From the NCBI RefSeq assembly GCF_029893965.1, contig NZ_JARXXP010000008.1, forward strand, positions 124,001 to 188,000: a stretch of 64,000 bases of DNA, in the 5' to 3' direction. This DNA comes from Paenibacillus sp. PastM-3 (GTDB lineage Bacteria; Bacillota; Bacilli; Paenibacillales; Paenibacillaceae). The notes beneath the pieces are model-generated. The model was not told the DNA's origin. It ran no database searches and saw only the letters and a list, made by a program, of their open reading frames with translations. Shown piece after piece: positions 62,301-64,000 of this stretch; positions within the stretch are counted from its first letter, which is position 1, and the number at the start of each line of letters is the position of its first letter. The position numbers were made by a program, and so were the translations under genes.

Positions 62301-63277
62301 GCCGTAATGCAGCGCAGGTGCCGATCTACCGTACTGACACGTTGAACATTCAAGGAACGGCAACGGATACTGATATACCAGCTGGCGACACCATCAGCTA
62401 CAAATATCATCTTAAGCCGTCCGGCGGAACAGAAGGGCTCGCCAGCACACTAAGTACCTTTACCAAACAGTTCAGTACAAATGGAACTTTTACAGTGCGG
62501 CAGGTTGTAACAGATTCGCTCGGGCTCAGCAGAGAGCTGACACAGACGATTACGGTGGCCAACCGTATTCCTGCAGCGAATATCACGTATCCGGCCAGCA
62601 GCAGCCAGAGTGCTCCAACTGTAGTGAACACACTTACTCCTGTAATGAAATGGGATTATCAGGATGAAGACGGGGATGCGCAGCAGCGTTATAAAGTAAG
62701 AGTCATTAATCTGGCTACCGGGGCTGCTACTGTACAGTCAGGGGAACAGACTTCTTCCGTACAGGAGTGGCAGATTCCGGCCGGTACATTAACAGAGAAC
62801 CAGAAATACGCTGTGGAGATTGAGGTGTATGACGGATTTAACTGGAGCAGTGTGTCTCCGCGCAAGTATTTTATGGTTAATCTGCTGACTGTCCAAGGTG
62901 CTGTGCGCCATACGGCGGAATGGAATAACAACCGGCAAGCTTATAATCTGAAAAAAAGCGGAACAGCAGAGAGTCCGCGGAGCTACAGCGTTTTCTGGGC
63001 GGGGGAGAGCTTCGTGCTGCAATCGAACGCAACAGGGTTGCCGGATACCGTTGAGGTCACAATGACAGGAGGGTACCGGACCATGCTGACCCCGAATGAC
63101 AGCGGCAAGACGCTCTGGAGCGGTGAACTGTATGATTCATCATTCGAAAGGCTGCCCGATGGGCCGGTCACGTTTACTTTTACAGCAAGGAATGCGTATA
63201 GCACCAAAACAGATACGGTAACGGTGACCATACAAGGGGAGTGGCTGGATTATTTTCAAAGTCACCGGATTAAGTAG
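59345..63277 (+). CDS. Giant exported PKD/Ig-like repeat protein
   Basis: The 1310-residue protein has a signal peptide (ILLCIVLIATIFPYAPES, cleavage near VIAAD), a unique N-terminal domain of about 230 residues rich in Trp and Tyr, and then about eight Ig/PKD-like units. Units open with N-x-P-P/x-P linkers near residues 270, 571, 665, 768, 862, 972 and 1072 and carry SYDPDNDYLDTYEW-type and VVLRVRDNRGAWSD-type motifs. No LPxTG, SLH or other anchor is present. GAGGGG precedes the ATG 17 nt after the upstream gene. It is likely an extracellular structural or adhesive partner of Tad-like locus 2; this is inference from gene order. Confidence 0.82.
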   Translation: MKRREKSYVYIFICKILLCIVLIATIFPYAPESKVIAADTSVVNYMDVEVPAFDGTITMPNNFEPPVWDTWQRIDNDPYWGYYVNSKVTAHRDSFKVTNIKWNRVTRILTYDLSTINYSITVDRGPGKDSYYWNSQSIPGWAMTHAEGYIQGDFIEPWQNGGGYTDLRDWFASYYSTVGGINAPGHLLREYNSTGLTYWQPASVRDHMDLSIPASSYHLDFSAGSISDYYRYMVSDPKMIRHVFIYTDSLTNGRNSQWPIIDFADAKLEVNSPPTLSLTTQSGATLYNVDGQNVLNVTGYAQDPDNEELDVIVEVPNVYYRRIKIYNSYTAQQFTVPIDAINDSLPPDNYTGTVTVVDRRNYKASGQFTLSVKNKLLNKNYYLINSQFEIGTSYKDYENDPQYSTRFRYDHDPTFFDNPLGTLYDSGLWRSAMYTSFAYPGVYNAIVQVKDNPQGDSFDEFRKWSRDNESSLTFLIHRKPTALFAAKLIGNSIQITDNSYDIDHTTAYNKGLIDRQWQWRKVGDESWNDGQLNTRPTSDAYELRLRVRDMDGPLSVGVWSDWTSQVLGTGANLPPVANFIIDPINVSYRKSTVITDKSYDPDNDYLDTYEWVIRKNGTQVYYHYGALTIPPSLTGYGAGSYQVVLRVRDNRGAWSDYYSQWANVINNKPVAAFNMPTQVYRDDILTMENTTPDPDADGDALTYTWYGRKGNSSYIYSGSTRNQNVVIRNLISGLGISDKAAISRDWEMRLNVSDGSQEAYATRMFEILNHVPTAELSGPAEATQYTSKTYTSGATDLDSSDASSLQYYWRVIDSEGQASILRNHKSIDVNFHQTGIYTVEHWVTDQIGAKSNVASLKVTVRENLKPSMTLTSPAGTVISPTIIDASIAGDPTITWTYIDPEGDPQEKYTLEFYTKDSILAKSVEGPDSAGTIRQYQVPNGTFERFKLFTVLGRGYSMKSWSDVSNEKAFIIDNPPQPGFTLITDTGRNAAQVPIYRTDTLNIQGTATDTDIPAGDTISYKYHLKPSGGTEGLASTLSTFTKQFSTNGTFTVRQVVTDSLGLSRELTQTITVANRIPAANITYPASSSQSAPTVVNTLTPVMKWDYQDEDGDAQQRYKVRVINLATGAATVQSGEQTSSVQEWQIPAGTLTENQKYAVEIEVYDGFNWSSVSPRKYFMVNLLTVQGAVRHTAEWNNNRQAYNLKKSGTAESPRSYSVFWAGESFVLQSNATGLPDTVEVTMTGGYRTMLTPNDSGKTLWSGELYDSSFERLPDGPVTFTFTARNAYSTKTDTVTVTIQGEWLDYFQSHRIK

Positions 63278-63306
63278 CAGATTATGTTGGCGTATAGCCG
63301 TATAAC

Positions 63307-63348
63307 ACGGGCTGAGGATTGAATCTTTAGATGATTCCCTCGGCCCGT
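63307..63348. terminator. Weak hairpin between converging genes
   Basis: ACGGGC-TGAGG and CCTCG-GCCCGT pair around a long loop; only a short T-rich tail follows, and the right arm lies within the last codons of the leftward gene. Confidence 0.4.
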
Positions 63349-63965
63349 TCTTCTGCCAGCAGGAGTCTGCGTGCGGTTGACGCTACTGAGGAAGTGGCAG
63401 ATACTTTTGCTGCGTTTATGTAAGTGTTGCCTTGTGTAAGGTGCATATAATAGGACAGCTTGCCGCTGTATATTTTACTTGCGCACAGGGATTCAGCGAA
63501 ATCCTCTGGTGTGACAAAGCAGGAGGGCTTGGCCACAGGCCGGCAGGAAGCCTCCTCACAGACAGAAGCGACAAAATGGGAGCAGAAATAGGCGTCCTCG
63601 CGGTTGAATTTTACGTTCAGCAGCACTCCGATCAGGCCAAGCAGGTGATATTTGTAGCGCTTCTGGTTCTCCATCATGCCCTGTACATGGTTGTACATGG
63701 TATCGTATTCCTCAAGACTCACATTCATCTCATAGACCGCGCAATCCGCCGTACTGTAAAAAGGATGGTCAAAATGCTCGCGGATCAGTCCGGCCACAAA
63801 CGGGTTATGCACTTTTTTCCGCCCGAAGCTGTAGACCTCCTGCAGTTCCCGGTCAAAGGCAATCGAAGCATGATTCAACTCAGCCTTGGTGAACCATTTG
63901 ATTAATCCGCTGAAGGCGGTGCCCGTTCCGGTCAGTACGATATAAATATTTTTGCGTGCATTCAT
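63327..63965 (-). CDS. YiiX-type permuted papain-like hydrolase
   Basis: The 212-residue protein shows the permuted NlpC/P60 pattern: His in LNHASIAFDRELQEVYSFG (about residue 31) precedes the catalytic Cys in AYFCSHFVASV (about residue 128). It begins IYIVLTGTGTAFSGLIKWFT without a signal peptide, so it acts in the cytosol or at the membrane; it may be an amidase or peptidase. AAAGGA precedes the ATG. Confidence 0.78.
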   Translation of the reverse strand: MNARKNIYIVLTGTGTAFSGLIKWFTKAELNHASIAFDRELQEVYSFGRKKVHNPFVAGLIREHFDHPFYSTADCAVYEMNVSLEEYDTMYNHVQGMMENQKRYKYHLLGLIGVLLNVKFNREDAYFCSHFVASVCEEASCRPVAKPSCFVTPEDFAESLCASKIYSGKLSYYMHLTQGNTYINAAKVSATSSVASTARRLLLAEERAEGII

Positions 63966-64000
63966 GCTCTAGATTCCTTTCTGCTGGAAGTTATGGATAA

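Noticed and set aside
1..64000. CRISPR array or transposase genes
   Set aside because: I saw no regularly spaced direct repeats with unique spacers and no transposase-like frame anywhere in the window.

Overview
The window looks like the chromosome of a Gram-positive, Paenibacillus-like bacterium. The evidence is strong AGGAGG-type ribosome binding sites, many TTG and GTG starts, sigma-A promoters with 17-nt spacers, an S-layer-homology (SLH) anchored GH87-type glucanase, lipoproteins with Gram-positive lipoboxes, and Tad (Flp pilus) loci without a secretin. GC content is moderate over most of the window. It drops visibly in 30.5-31.2 kb and in 56.5-62 kb.

Layout. 0-1.5 kb: a partial hypothetical gene, a SprT-like metalloprotein and a pentapeptide-repeat protein. 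1.8-8.9 kb: one very large surface protein with seven copies of an undescribed module, carbohydrate-binding regions, a GH87-like beta-helix and three SLH domains. 9.0-20 kb: a LysR regulator divergent from an import/hydrolysis operon (family 5 binding protein, two permeases, fused double ATPase, MFS, two isochorismatase-fold amidohydrolases, second MFS), then an Lrp/AsnC regulator. 20.5-28.6 kb: an MBL-fold protein, tRNA-Asn and tRNA-Ser, the complete branched-chain amino acid ABC transporter livHMGF plus binding protein, alanine dehydrogenase, tRNA-Glu and tRNA-Leu. 28.6-31.2 kb: a small accessory stretch between two near-identical tRNA-Leu genes (PAS/Cys protein, two small HTH proteins), followed by decayed genes. 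31.2-35 kb: small stress and housekeeping genes (DUF1304, glutathione peroxidase, Ohr, DCC-family protein, a copper-amine-oxidase-N domain protein).

35.2-45.9 kb is a complete Gram-positive Tad locus: TadZ, TadA, TadB, TadC, a Flp-type pilin, two TadE-like pseudopilins, a large TadG-like protein, the prepilin peptidase and an FHA-domain membrane protein. It starts behind a promoter whose short leader carries a strong intrinsic terminator hairpin. 45.9-49.5 kb holds a sugar-nucleotide-epimerase-like gene, a DUF2621 gene, endonuclease IV and purU.

49.6-56.4 kb is a second, strongly diverged Tad-like locus: a CpaB-like SAF protein, a TadZ-like protein whose P-loop has lost its lysine, a divergent TadA-type ATPase, two T2SSF-type membrane proteins, two tiny paralogous single-pass proteins (one of only 47 residues), and two further bitopic proteins. 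None of its small membrane proteins has the G/xxxxE prepilin motif, and it has no peptidase. It runs straight into three exported proteins, two of them large PKD/Ig-like repeat proteins of 748 and 1310 residues, in AT-richer DNA. This apparently self-contained Tad-derived system with its own giant extracellular partners is the best candidate here for something undescribed. The window ends with a permuted papain-like (YiiX-type) hydrolase.
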